Assembly (NCBI RefSeq): GCF_014195535.1
Contig: NZ_JACIBY010000004.1
Span: 471,945-535,944 of the forward strand
Length of the DNA stretch: 64,000 nucleotides
Direction: 5' to 3'
From: Runella defluvii
Lineage (GTDB): Bacteria; Bacteroidota; Bacteroidia; Cytophagales; Spirosomataceae
Under the pieces are notes generated by a model. It made no database searches, was not told where the DNA came from, and worked only from the letters and a program-made list of their open reading frames with translations. Each line of letters opens with the position of its first letter. Within the stretch, counting starts at the first letter, position 1. Shown here piece by piece: positions 51,242 through 60,157 of this stretch. The translations under genes and the position numbers were made by a program.

Positions 51242-51799
51242 ATGCCACATATTCCTCTTCCTGAGCATCTGCCTGGTATTACAGGGCTGCTCGAATACCG
51301 TTTGGACACAGCGCTGCCGATTCGTGACCTTACGCAGATTTTACTGCGGGGAGAATCTTCCCTGACGCAAGGCGAACGCGAGCTGATTGCGACGCTGGTT
51401 TCTTCCCGAAACTGCACCAACTTTTGCGAAGCTGCACACACCAAAGCTGCTGATTTGCTGTTGGGCGAATCGGAAACGGCGCGTTTGGTAAAGCAAAATT
51501 TTGAAACCGCTCCCGTGAGCGACAAAATGAAAGCTTTACTGAACATCGCCGCCTTGGCTCAAATCAATGGGAAATCGGTAACAACCGAAGCGGTAGAGCG
51601 CGCTCGCTTGGCGGGTGCTACCGACCTTGAAATTCACGACACGGTGTTGATTACGGCGTTGTTTTGCCTTTACAACAAGTACGTGGATGGACTGGCAACG
51701 GTCGCGCCATCTGACCCAGCGTTTTACCAGACGTTGGGCGAACGCATCGTGGGACGCGGTTATACCCGCCCACCAGGTGGTTTTGTGGCTCCTAAATAA
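51242..51799 (+). CDS. AhpD-like peroxidase-related protein 1 (shifted Cys pair)
   Basis: A 185-residue carboxymuconolactone-decarboxylase-fold protein of the 'uncharacterised peroxidase-related' type. Hallmarks are GERELIATLVSS, DKMKALLNIAALAQ and GATDLEIHDTVLIT. The AhpD motif is C-x2-C-x3-H (Cys59, Cys62, His66 in the two later copies). Here the first Cys is at 58 (NCTNFCEAAH), making C-x3-C and breaking the usual redox pair, although Cys62 and His66 remain. There is no signal peptide, so it is cytoplasmic. It is 31 bp before a TonB receptor gene. Confidence 0.85.
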   Translation: MPHIPLPEHLPGITGLLEYRLDTALPIRDLTQILLRGESSLTQGERELIATLVSSRNCTNFCEAAHTKAADLLLGESETARLVKQNFETAPVSDKMKALLNIAALAQINGKSVTTEAVERARLAGATDLEIHDTVLITALFCLYNKYVDGLATVAPSDPAFYQTLGERIVGRGYTRPPGGFVAPK

Positions 51800-51830
51800 T
51801 GCACCCTCTTTGTCAAAATCGTTAAATTCA

Positions 51831-54605
51831 ATGAAAAAATATATATCATTTTTAGTCTTTCTGAGCTGTCTCGGATTGACTACCAATTTATTATTAGCCC
51901 AGCAAACGCGCCTGACAGGCACTGTCACTGACCCCGAAAATCAGCAGCCGTTGGTGGGAGTTTCGGTGGCGGTGAAAGGCAAAGTAATCGGGACAGTAAC
52001 CGACGCCAAAGGGCATTTTGAATTGGCTACGGCCACGCCAGCTACCTTGGTGATTTCGATGGTAGGCTACGAACGTCAAGAAGTGGTGGTGAAAGAAAAT
52101 CAGCCTTTGGCGATTGCCCTAAAATCGGACGTGGCCGAGCTGAATCAGGTGATTGTATCAGCGTCACGGGTGGAAGAAAGCAGTTTGAGGACGCCTGTAA
52201 CCATCGAAAAAATGGAAGCTCGTGCTATCCAACAAGCACCCGCTGCCACGGCTTTTGAAGCCTTAAACAGCTTGAAAGGTGTGGACATGGTAACGAGCGG
52301 GTTGACCTTGCGCCAAATCAACACCCGTGGGTTTAACAACATCGGAAATAGCCGTTTTTTGCAGCTTACCGACGGCGTCGATAACCAGTCGGCGGGTTTG
52401 GGTTTTGCAGCGGGGAGCTTTTTCGGGGTTTCGGACCTAGATGTGGAGTCGATTGAGCTAATTCCTGGAGCAGCATCGGCACTGTACGGCCCAACGGCGT
52501 TTAATGGTTTGTTGATGACAAAAACCAAGAGCCCGTTTGATTTTCAGGGACTTACGGTGCAGCAAAAAGTGGGTATCAATCACGTCAATGATCCAAATGG
52601 AGGCGGAGCGAAGCCATTTTCTGAAACGGCAATTCGTTATGCCAAAGCCTTTAACAACCGTTTGGCGTTTAAATTGAATGCTTCGTACATCAAAGGAACT
52701 GACTGGTACGCAACGGATTATAGCGATATTGACCCCAATACACCCGTTGAAAATAGAGGAAACAACAACCCAGGGAAGAACGGACTGAACATTTACGGAG
52801 ACGAAGTAGCTTCGACTTTGCCAGGCATCGGACGGGTGTCTCGTACGGGTTACTTGGAAAAAGACGTAACCACTTACGATGTATATAGCCTGAAAGCCAA
52901 TGCCGCGCTTCACTACCGCATTTCGGATAAAATTGAGGCCATTTACCAAATCAACGTCAACCAAGGAACGGCCAATTATACCAGTAGTAGCCGTAACATG
53001 TTGCGCGATTTTCGTTTTACGCAACAGCGTTTGGAGTTGAAAGGAGCCAACTTTTTTATCCGCGCGTATTCGGTGGCCGAAAACTCTCAAAATGCGTACA
53101 ATACCCGCTCGTTGGGGCAATTTATCAACCGTACTTGGGTAAAAGATTTGAGCGGAAACGTAGTGCCCATCGGGAAAGCAGATGCCACTTGGTTTGAGCG
53201 TTATGGCGCGGCTTACAACGGAAAAGTCAACGGAATTACTTCCCAAAACCACACGGCAGCACGGGCATTTGCCGACGAAGGGCGGATTTTGCCAGGAACA
53301 CCTGCTTTTGACGCAGCCAAAGACAAGTACAGTCACTTGTACGGTTTGGAAGGCGCAGGCGTATTGAGTTTATGCAAAATGTACCACGTCGAAGGTTTGT
53401 ACGATTTTACGCCGCACTTTGAGTGGGTGAGCATCCAAGCGGGAGGAAACTTGCGCTATTATGACATGAATACCAACGGTACATTGTTTGACGACAAAAC
53501 CAATAAAGTGCGGGTCAAAGAATACGGGGCGTTTGTACAAGCGTCGAAAACGCTTTTTGAAGACAAGTTAAAGTTGACCGTTTCAGGTCGTTACGATAAA
53601 AACCAAAGTTTTGCGGGTAATTTCACCCCCCGAGCTTCGGCCGTTTTTTCACCCAATACCAACCACAATTTTCGGGTAAGTTACCAAACGGGTTTTCGTA
53701 ACCCAACGGTCGTTGATCAATACATCAAACTGAACGTTGGTCCGTTGATTTTGTTGGGCGGTGCGCCTTCCAACTCGGCAGGGCTTAATGCCTACGAAAA
53801 CTCCTTCACGGCAGCTTCGGTGGGTGCTTTTGGGGCGGCTTTCGGACAAGAAACAGCCGCAGGAACGCCGTTTGCGCAGGCCGTTGCGAAGCACAAAGAC
53901 AAATTGGTCAAATCGGCTGTTCCCTACATTCGTCCTGAGCAAATGCAGGCGTTTGAAATTGGCTACAAAGGTGTGATTAACAATCGTTTGTTGTTTGATG
54001 TGAGTTATTACCACGGAAAATACACCAACTTCCTGATTAATCAAGTGGTGATTCGCCCCAACTCGGCGGCGGTGTTGGCGGCTGATGGAAGCATCAATCC
54101 TGCCGCAGCCCAAGAAATTTTGAGCACCACCACGCGTCAGACCTTCCAATTATATACCAATGCCGCCGATAAAGTATCGACCGACGGTGCCAGCGGAGGA
54201 GTGACGGTGTTGTTGGACAAAGGCTACCGCTTGGCCGCCAACGCCACGTGGGCGCAGTTCAATATTTTGGATGCCAACCCCAACAACGTTCCCGCTTTTA
54301 ATACTCCCAAGTGGAAAACCAACGTCACGTTTAGCAACGCTCGCCTGACGGAAAAAGTCGGTTTTAGCGTGTCCTGGCACTGGCAAGACGCCTTTTTGTG
54401 GTACGGTACGTTCACCGAAAACCGCCCAGGCCCCGTTCCTGCTTACAATTTGATTGACGCGCAGGTTTCGTACAAATTGACGAAGCTAAAAACGATGCTC
54501 AAGTTGGGTGCTTCTAATTTGGGGAACAACTACGTGGTGCAGGCGTTTGGCTCGCCAGCAGTAGGGGGCTTGTATTACGTGAGTTTGACGTTTGATACCC
54601 ACTAA
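51831..54605 (+). CDS. TonB-dependent outer-membrane receptor
   Basis: A 924-residue receptor. Signal peptide MKKYISFLVFLSCLGLTTNLLLAQ, then a carboxypeptidase-regulatory-like domain (TRLTGTVTDPENQQPLVGVS; DAKGHFELATATPATLVIS), then the plug (VIVSASRVEESSLRTPVTIE; RQINTRGFNNIGNSRFLQLT; ESIELIPGAASALYGPTAFN) and a 22-strand-type barrel ending GGLYYVSLTFDTH. It imports a substrate across the outer membrane using proton-motive energy. The substrate is not evident; no SusD partner follows. The next gene is an MFS carrier, 5 bp away, which may take the same compound across the inner membrane. Confidence 0.93.
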   Translation: MKKYISFLVFLSCLGLTTNLLLAQQTRLTGTVTDPENQQPLVGVSVAVKGKVIGTVTDAKGHFELATATPATLVISMVGYERQEVVVKENQPLAIALKSDVAELNQVIVSASRVEESSLRTPVTIEKMEARAIQQAPAATAFEALNSLKGVDMVTSGLTLRQINTRGFNNIGNSRFLQLTDGVDNQSAGLGFAAGSFFGVSDLDVESIELIPGAASALYGPTAFNGLLMTKTKSPFDFQGLTVQQKVGINHVNDPNGGGAKPFSETAIRYAKAFNNRLAFKLNASYIKGTDWYATDYSDIDPNTPVENRGNNNPGKNGLNIYGDEVASTLPGIGRVSRTGYLEKDVTTYDVYSLKANAALHYRISDKIEAIYQINVNQGTANYTSSSRNMLRDFRFTQQRLELKGANFFIRAYSVAENSQNAYNTRSLGQFINRTWVKDLSGNVVPIGKADATWFERYGAAYNGKVNGITSQNHTAARAFADEGRILPGTPAFDAAKDKYSHLYGLEGAGVLSLCKMYHVEGLYDFTPHFEWVSIQAGGNLRYYDMNTNGTLFDDKTNKVRVKEYGAFVQASKTLFEDKLKLTVSGRYDKNQSFAGNFTPRASAVFSPNTNHNFRVSYQTGFRNPTVVDQYIKLNVGPLILLGGAPSNSAGLNAYENSFTAASVGAFGAAFGQETAAGTPFAQAVAKHKDKLVKSAVPYIRPEQMQAFEIGYKGVINNRLLFDVSYYHGKYTNFLINQVVIRPNSAAVLAADGSINPAAAQEILSTTTRQTFQLYTNAADKVSTDGASGGVTVLLDKGYRLAANATWAQFNILDANPNNVPAFNTPKWKTNVTFSNARLTEKVGFSVSWHWQDAFLWYGTFTENRPGPVPAYNLIDAQVSYKLTKLKTMLKLGASNLGNNYVVQAFGSPAVGGLYYVSLTFDTH

Positions 54606-54610
54606 GCCAC

Positions 54611-55834
54611 ATGTATAAAGCGATTCATACAAGGGAGGTATCGTCAAAAATCCCCCTTTGGGCGTTTGGGTGCTGTTTTATTAGCTATTTATTTGGCGGA
54701 ACGGCGGCTACGCTCATGTCGGTCTATTTGCCCGTGGCCATTCCAGAACTATTGGGAGAAACCCGTATTTCGGAAGCTCGTTTGGGCGAAATTGGCGCAT
54801 TCGTGGGCGCGGCCTTTTTATACGGATGGGGGCTTGGAGGGCTACTTTTTGGCTGGGTAAGCGACCGCATCGGCCGCGCAAAATCATTGACCTTGGTGAC
54901 GGGGCTTTATGGCACGGCTACATTGCTAACGGCCTTTGTTCCAGACTGGTACTCACTGATGGTGTGTCGTTTTTTTGCGGGAATGGGCATTGGAGGAGTG
55001 TTGTTGATTTCAACGGTTTATATCTCAGAAATATGGCCCGTATCATCTCGCCCCATCGCATTGGGCATATTGGCGGTGGCTTTCCCGATTGGCATTGTAG
55101 CTACGGGTGGCCTAAACGTACTTTTTGAAGAATGGCGTCAAGCGTTTTGGCTAGGACTGATTCCCATCGGGACGGCGCTTGCCATGTCGCTGTGGCTTCC
55201 CGAATCATGGGCTTGGGGAGCGTCGAAAATGGCTTCAACAGCCTCGAAATCCCCCCTGTGGAGTACCTCAAATCGTTATAATCTGCTGATGGGTATGGTC
55301 ATTTTTGGGTCGGTATTGATTGGACTTTGGGGCATCTTTTCGTGGATTCCCACTTGGATTCAGTCATTGTTGCCCGAGGGGCAAAGCGGTCAGCAAGAAC
55401 GCGGTTTTACCATGATGTTGCTCGGTTCGGGAGGCATTGTTGGCGGAATTCTGTCGGGCTTTTTAATCAAAAAACTGGGCGTTCGTTCTACCTTGATTTT
55501 AACGTTTTTGGGATGCGCTATTCTGTCTTTGATATTGTTTTTGACCAATCAGCATTTTAGTCAATTGGTATATATCGAAATGGCCTGTTTGTCGCTCTTC
55601 TTTGGGATAAGTCAAGGCACGCTTTCGAGCTATATTCCCTTGCTTTTTCCCATTGCAGTACGCGCCACAGCCACGGGCTTTTGTTTCAACATTGGCCGAT
55701 TTTTCACGGCAACCTCCGTCTTTTTTGTAGGGGCGATGGTCTCCTTTTTGGGAGGTTTAGGCAATGCCCTACTGACATTCTCAGCGGCGTTTGTGGTCGC
55801 TTTGGTGGGGGCTATTCTCAATAAAAATAGATGA
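54611..55834 (+). CDS. MFS transporter (aromatic acid/sugar-type)
   Basis: A 407-residue, 12-helix carrier. The motif between TM2 and TM3 is GWVSDRIGRAKSLTLV. A further helix-linked motif is FAGMGIGGVLLISTVYISEI, followed by WPVSSRPIALGILA, as in sugar-porter and AAHS (aromatic acid/H+ symporter) members. It is 5 bp from the TonB receptor, forming a two-membrane uptake pair. Substrate unknown; the presence of AhpD-like proteins and a phenol-type barrel in the locus hints at aromatic or halogenated compounds, which is inference. Confidence 0.87.
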   Translation: MYKAIHTREVSSKIPLWAFGCCFISYLFGGTAATLMSVYLPVAIPELLGETRISEARLGEIGAFVGAAFLYGWGLGGLLFGWVSDRIGRAKSLTLVTGLYGTATLLTAFVPDWYSLMVCRFFAGMGIGGVLLISTVYISEIWPVSSRPIALGILAVAFPIGIVATGGLNVLFEEWRQAFWLGLIPIGTALAMSLWLPESWAWGASKMASTASKSPLWSTSNRYNLLMGMVIFGSVLIGLWGIFSWIPTWIQSLLPEGQSGQQERGFTMMLLGSGGIVGGILSGFLIKKLGVRSTLILTFLGCAILSLILFLTNQHFSQLVYIEMACLSLFFGISQGTLSSYIPLLFPIAVRATATGFCFNIGRFFTATSVFFVGAMVSFLGGLGNALLTFSAAFVVALVGAILNKNR

Positions 55835-55907
55835 CGAATAGGGGTTGCTTTATAACCCATAAATAATTGATACAGAATTTGATGACTCAAATCTAAAAGA
55901 ATCAATT

Positions 55908-57272
55908 ATGAACTCGTTGATAAAAAAATGGATCCCTTGGATGATGCTAATGGCGGTCGTGGCCGCCTGTAATCGCTCCCAAGACGTTACTCCCCAAAAA
56001 CAACTAAATGAATACGACGCGAAAGTCGTGCTGAAATGGGGGGAATTGTTTTTAGAACTTGATCGCTATGCACCAGGCTACCGTCCGCCCGTGGCGGCGA
56101 GGGCTTTTGCCTACATTGGTTTAGCGGCTTACGAAACGGTGGTGTCGGGTACAAAAGAATACCAATCGCTTGCACCTTATTACGCTGGAATAAGCATACC
56201 AAAAGCCGAAGCGGGAAAAGCGTACCATTGGCCAACGGCAGTGAATGCCTCGTACCTGTCGATGATGTTGAAGTTTTTTCCGCACGTGAGTACCGACCAA
56301 AAGGCAAAAATAAACCAGTTGGGCGAATCGCTCTTCAAGGAGTTTCAGGCAGAAACCGATGCGGAGACTTTTGCGCGTTCGCGGGCGTTGGGCGAAAGCG
56401 TGGCTTCGGTCATGTTTGAGTATTCAAAAACGGATAAAAATGGACACGAGGCGTATTTGAATCCGCATCCTATGGATTATGTACCGCCGACGGGGGTAGG
56501 AAAGTGGCAACCTACAAAACCTGATTTTACGAGGGCTTTGTTGCCTTACTGGGGGCGCACGCGCACTTTCGCCATTACGGTAGAAGACAAAGTGGCCAAG
56601 CCACCCATCGAATACAGTTCGCAAATCACGTCGCAGTTTTTTGCGCAAGCGCTGGAAGTGTGCTCGTTTCCAGATAATTACGAAAATAGGTGGATTGGCG
56701 AGTTTTGGAGCGACGATATTTTTGAACAGACGTTTGAGCCCGCCGCACGTTGGATTGCGATTGCTAACCAAGTAATGATACAAGAAAAAGCCCACCTCGA
56801 AACGGCCGTTTATACGTATGCCAAACTAGGAATGGGGCTGAGTGATGCGGGTGTGGCTTGTTGGAATTCTAAATACCTCTACAACGTAGAACGCCCGATT
56901 TCTTACATCAATCGCTCCATCAATCCGAAATGGATAACGTTGCTTGACAATACGGTAAGAAAAATGAAGGGAATTACGCCGCCCTTTCCCGCCTATCCGT
57001 CGGGGCATTCGACGTTTGGGGCCGTTGCCGCCGAGATATTGTCAAACATCTTTGGCTATAAGTACGAAATGACCGATAAAAGCCATGAGTTTCGGGTGGA
57101 GTTTATTGGGAAACCTCGAAGCTTCCACAACTTCAACGAGATGGCCTATGAAAATGCTATCTCACGGATTTTGCTCGGGGTGCATTACCGCATGGATTGC
57201 GACGAGGGGCTGAGAATGGGGTACAATGTAGGCCGAAAAGTGAATGCAATGAAGTGGAAACCAGTGAATTAG
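55908..57272 (+). CDS. PAP2/vanadium-haloperoxidase-type lipoprotein 2
   Basis: A 454-residue lipoprotein (MMLMAVVAAC lipobox). The complete site is present: Lys322 to Arg329 (KYLYNVERP), Ser365-Gly366-His367 (YPSGHSTFGA), Arg420 to His426 (SRILLGVHYRMDC). This matches the K-x6-RP, PSGH, SR-x5-H-x3-D motif set of the family. The 300-residue helical N-terminus suits a haloperoxidase-type fold. It is 74 bp after the MFS gene and followed by a related gene. Halogenating activity, or phosphatase activity, cannot be decided from sequence alone. Confidence 0.88.
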   Translation: MNSLIKKWIPWMMLMAVVAACNRSQDVTPQKQLNEYDAKVVLKWGELFLELDRYAPGYRPPVAARAFAYIGLAAYETVVSGTKEYQSLAPYYAGISIPKAEAGKAYHWPTAVNASYLSMMLKFFPHVSTDQKAKINQLGESLFKEFQAETDAETFARSRALGESVASVMFEYSKTDKNGHEAYLNPHPMDYVPPTGVGKWQPTKPDFTRALLPYWGRTRTFAITVEDKVAKPPIEYSSQITSQFFAQALEVCSFPDNYENRWIGEFWSDDIFEQTFEPAARWIAIANQVMIQEKAHLETAVYTYAKLGMGLSDAGVACWNSKYLYNVERPISYINRSINPKWITLLDNTVRKMKGITPPFPAYPSGHSTFGAVAAEILSNIFGYKYEMTDKSHEFRVEFIGKPRSFHNFNEMAYENAISRILLGVHYRMDCDEGLRMGYNVGRKVNAMKWKPVN

Positions 57273-57317
57273 TGTAAAAGACAATACAAAATAATTGATA
57301 GGTAATTGATGACTTAA

Positions 57318-57348
57318 ACAGGCTTATCGCCTGGTAAGCCTGTTTTTT
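57318..57348 (+). terminator. Rho-independent terminator between haloperoxidase-type genes 2 and 3
   Basis: ACAGGCTTA, loop of 8 bases, TAAGCCTGT, then T run. It separates two related genes, so the second has its own promoter in the following 25 bp or depends on read-through. Confidence 0.85.
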
Positions 57349-57372
57349 ATCAAAACCTAACAAGTAGAAGAT

Positions 57373-58836
57373 ATGGTGAAAATGGATAAAAAACGGAAGA
57401 CAATAGCGAAAGTAAGCAGTTGGTTGGGACTGGGAATCATCTTTTTAGTGACGCCATTGCTTCAGGCTCAAAACAGAGATAAAGGCAACCTAAAAGATGC
57501 CTCGCTGCCTACGGCTTGGGCTAAAATGACCGTGCAAGTAATGGCGCAAGCGCAAAACAACACCCCTACGTATGGCTCCAGGGCATTGGGGTACATTGGG
57601 CTTACGATGTACGAAACGTTGGTGCCTGCGTCTTCAACGCATCGTTCCATCGCGAAATCGCTTTGTGATACATTGTCGCTCGCGAAACCCAATAAGAACT
57701 ATTCGTGGGAATTGGCCATGAATGCAGGTCAAGCGCACATTGTGAAGGCGTTTTATGGTTATGCCCAAAAAACGAGCGGCATCGACTCGTTGGAAAATGC
57801 CATTTACCAACAGTATTCTTCCCACGTTTCGCCTGCGGTCGCCGCAGCCTCGGTTGCTTACGGTCGGGCGCTGGCGAATCGTATCTACGAATGGGCCAAA
57901 TTAGACGGTGGGCATGAGGGGCATTTGAGAAATTTCCCCAAAGACTATAAGCGACCAGAGGGACAAGGGAAGTGGGTGCCGCCTACTGTTGGTCAATCAA
58001 ATTCTAAAATTCCGATGCACCCAACGTGGGGGCAGAACCGTACTTTTTCGTCAAAAAATGCCCAATTGCCTTTGCCCGAGCCTTTGGTTTACTCAACAGA
58101 CACTACCAGTGAGTACTATAAACAATATACTGAAGTTGCAGAGCAAAAAAGAAAACTAACAGAAGAAGATCGAGCGATAGTCATGTGGTGGGGTGATGAC
58201 CCTACCGAAACGTGCTCGCCCCCAGGGCATTCGTACCATTTGGCAACCATCGCCATTCTGAATAGCAATGCCGATGCCATCAAAGCGGCCGAAACTTACG
58301 CCCGCGTCGGGATGGCCGTGGCAGATGCGTTCATTTGTTGTTGGAAAGCAAAGTTTGCCCACATGGTTCAGCGCCCGTCGTCGTTTATCAGGCAAACTCA
58401 TCGGAAAAAAGAGCGGTATCCAGGAGAAATGATTAATTGGTTGCCGTTCTTCTTAGAGCCGCCTTTCCCTGCATTTTATTCGGGTCATGCTGTGCAGTCG
58501 GCAGCTACGGCTACTGTGTTGACCGAAATGTACGGCGAAAACTTTTCATTCACCGACGCTACTCATGCGGGGCGCAGTCCCAAACGTTACTACGTAGTCA
58601 AACCGCTTCCTGCCAAATATGAAGAACTGTTAGCAATGGGAGACTACATCCCCGAGTACCTTGAAAAAGAAGTGAAATTTCAGCCACGTCACTATGGCTC
58701 ATTTTGGGAGGCGGCCAAAGAATGTGCGGAGTCGCGTTTGAAAGGGGGGATTCATACACGGCACGATAATGACGTTGGACTCGCAGAAGGGACTAAAATT
58801 GGCCAGAATATCAACGCATTACGCTGGCGGAAATAA
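57373..58836 (+). CDS. PAP2/vanadium-haloperoxidase-type exported protein 3
   Basis: A 487-residue protein with an N-terminal export signal (SWLGLGIIFLVTPLLQAQ) and no lipobox, unlike copies 1 and 2. The site is complete: Lys327 to Arg334 (KFAHMVQRPSSF), Ser370-Gly371-His372 (YSGHAVQSA), Arg455 to His461 (SRLKGGIHTRHDND). SGH is followed by Ala-Val instead of Ser-Thr, and the insert between the two elements is longer (WLPFFLEPPFPAF). It may have different substrate choice. AhpD-like genes follow directly. Confidence 0.87.
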   Translation: MVKMDKKRKTIAKVSSWLGLGIIFLVTPLLQAQNRDKGNLKDASLPTAWAKMTVQVMAQAQNNTPTYGSRALGYIGLTMYETLVPASSTHRSIAKSLCDTLSLAKPNKNYSWELAMNAGQAHIVKAFYGYAQKTSGIDSLENAIYQQYSSHVSPAVAAASVAYGRALANRIYEWAKLDGGHEGHLRNFPKDYKRPEGQGKWVPPTVGQSNSKIPMHPTWGQNRTFSSKNAQLPLPEPLVYSTDTTSEYYKQYTEVAEQKRKLTEEDRAIVMWWGDDPTETCSPPGHSYHLATIAILNSNADAIKAAETYARVGMAVADAFICCWKAKFAHMVQRPSSFIRQTHRKKERYPGEMINWLPFFLEPPFPAFYSGHAVQSAATATVLTEMYGENFSFTDATHAGRSPKRYYVVKPLPAKYEELLAMGDYIPEYLEKEVKFQPRHYGSFWEAAKECAESRLKGGIHTRHDNDVGLAEGTKIGQNINALRWRK

Positions 58837-58885
58837 GCGTAAAAAGTTATTCAAAAAACAACCCTTGTTAACTTAAAATACATCT

Positions 58886-59434
58886 ATGCCACATATTTCA
58901 TTACCCGAAGGTTTTCCTGGAATCCGTAGTTTGGCGGCTTATCGTCCTGATACGGGGGCGGCTTTGTATGCGCTGGCGGAAGCACTTTTGAGAGGCGATT
59001 CGTCTTTTTCGCAAGCTGACGCGGAGTTGATTGCCACCTTTACCTCGTCGCTCAATCAATGTACTTTTTGTACGTGTAGCCACGCCGCCGCTGCCCGTTT
59101 TCTGTTTGAAAGCAACCAAGACGTCGTCGATGCAGTCATGGCGGATTACCACACGGCACCGATTTCGGATAAAATGAAAGCGTTGTTGACCATTGCCAAA
59201 TGTGTTCAAGAAGACGCCCGCACTGTTTCGGAAGACATAGTGGCCAATGCTCGCTTACTCGGAGCCACCGACCGCGAAATCCATGACACAGTGCTGATTG
59301 CGGCCACGTTTTGTATGTTCAATCGCTACGTGGACGGCTTGGCCACCGTGACCCCTACCGATGTTGCTGATTATATCCCAATGGGTGAACGTATGGGTAC
59401 GCTGGGATATGTGCCGCCGAAGCCACAAGCCTAG
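58886..59434 (+). CDS. AhpD-like peroxidase-related protein 2
   Basis: A 182-residue relative of the proteins at 51242 and 59509. The redox motif is intact: Cys59-Thr-Phe-Cys62 with His66 (CTFCTCSH), plus an extra Cys64. Conserved segments are DKMKALLTIAKCVQ, GATDREIHDTVLIA and NRYVDGLATV. AhpD-type proteins use this CxxC pair to reduce peroxides with a thiol reductant. It lies 50 bp after the third haloperoxidase-type gene. Its TAG stop is part of the palindromic hairpin behind it. Confidence 0.88.
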   Translation: MPHISLPEGFPGIRSLAAYRPDTGAALYALAEALLRGDSSFSQADAELIATFTSSLNQCTFCTCSHAAAARFLFESNQDVVDAVMADYHTAPISDKMKALLTIAKCVQEDARTVSEDIVANARLLGATDREIHDTVLIAATFCMFNRYVDGLATVTPTDVADYIPMGERMGTLGYVPPKPQA

Positions 59435-59467
59435 ACCTTATAGGTTTTTGAAACCTATAAGGTCTAG
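59431..59467. terminator. Perfect 17-bp palindromic hairpin
   Basis: CTAGACCTTATAGGTTT, loop TTG, then its exact reverse complement. The stop codon of the AhpD-like gene lies within the left arm. No T tract follows. It resembles the hairpin at 2923 with coordinated changes in both arms. Confidence 0.8.
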
Positions 59468-59508
59468 AAAAATTCGACATTCTACACTCTAAAATTCGAC
59501 ATTTTACC

Positions 59509-60078
59509 ATGCCACATATACAATTTCAAAACGACTTACCAGGGATTTTGGGTCCGATGAATTTTAGCCCACATACGGCCGAACCAATGAATGCACTGGC
59601 CAATGCGCTTTTGCAAACCGACGAAGGACTGAGCCGTGGCGAACGTGAACTGATAGCCACCTACGTTTCATCCCAAAACGACTGCTTTTTCTGCCAAACC
59701 ATTCACGGAGCGGTGGCAAGTGAGTATTTGGGAGACGACGACTGGTCGTTGGTCAAAGCCGTAAAATGTGATTACGAACAAACCGCGCTTTCGGACAAAA
59801 TGAAGGCATTGTTGGCGATTGCGGGTAGCGTGCAAAAAGGTGGAAAGCACGTTACGACCGAACAAGTAGAGGCTGCAAAAGTACAAGGTGCTACCGACCG
59901 TGAAATTCACGACACGGTACTCATTGCAGCGGCTTTTTGCATGTTCAATCGGTACGTGGATGGGTTAGCGACGATTGCGCCTCAAAACCCTGAGGTATAT
60001 CGCGCTAGAGCTGCTAGGGTTGTTGAAAAAGGATATTCATCGGAAGGGAAATATACTTCTGAAAAGATTATATCATAG
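59509..60078 (+). CDS. AhpD-like peroxidase-related protein 3
   Basis: A 189-residue protein with a full redox motif: Cys59-Phe-Phe-Cys62 and His66 (CFFCQTIH). It also has GERELIATYVSS, DKMKALLAIAGSVQ, and GATDREIHDTVLIA. It is clearly a tandem duplicate of the previous gene. A 13-bp direct repeat (AAAATTCGACATT at 59469 and 59491) lies in its leader. A terminator follows. The physiological peroxide or lactone substrate is unknown. Confidence 0.88.
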   Translation: MPHIQFQNDLPGILGPMNFSPHTAEPMNALANALLQTDEGLSRGERELIATYVSSQNDCFFCQTIHGAVASEYLGDDDWSLVKAVKCDYEQTALSDKMKALLAIAGSVQKGGKHVTTEQVEAAKVQGATDREIHDTVLIAAAFCMFNRYVDGLATIAPQNPEVYRARAARVVEKGYSSEGKYTSEKIIS

Positions 60079-60091
60079 GTTGGAGTGATTG

Positions 60092-60122
60092 AAAACTCCC
60101 AGCAGTTTTGTTGGGAGTTTTT
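60092..60122 (+). terminator. Rho-independent terminator
   Basis: AAAACTCCCA, 10-base loop, TGGGAGTTTT then one more T. It ends the AhpD-like pair. Confidence 0.88.
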
Positions 60123-60157
60123 ACCAAAATTAACCCTATCAAAATGGATAGTTTTCT

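Noticed and set aside
52458-53336. Long minus-strand ORF in the TonB receptor gene
   Set aside because: Shadow of a clear receptor gene.
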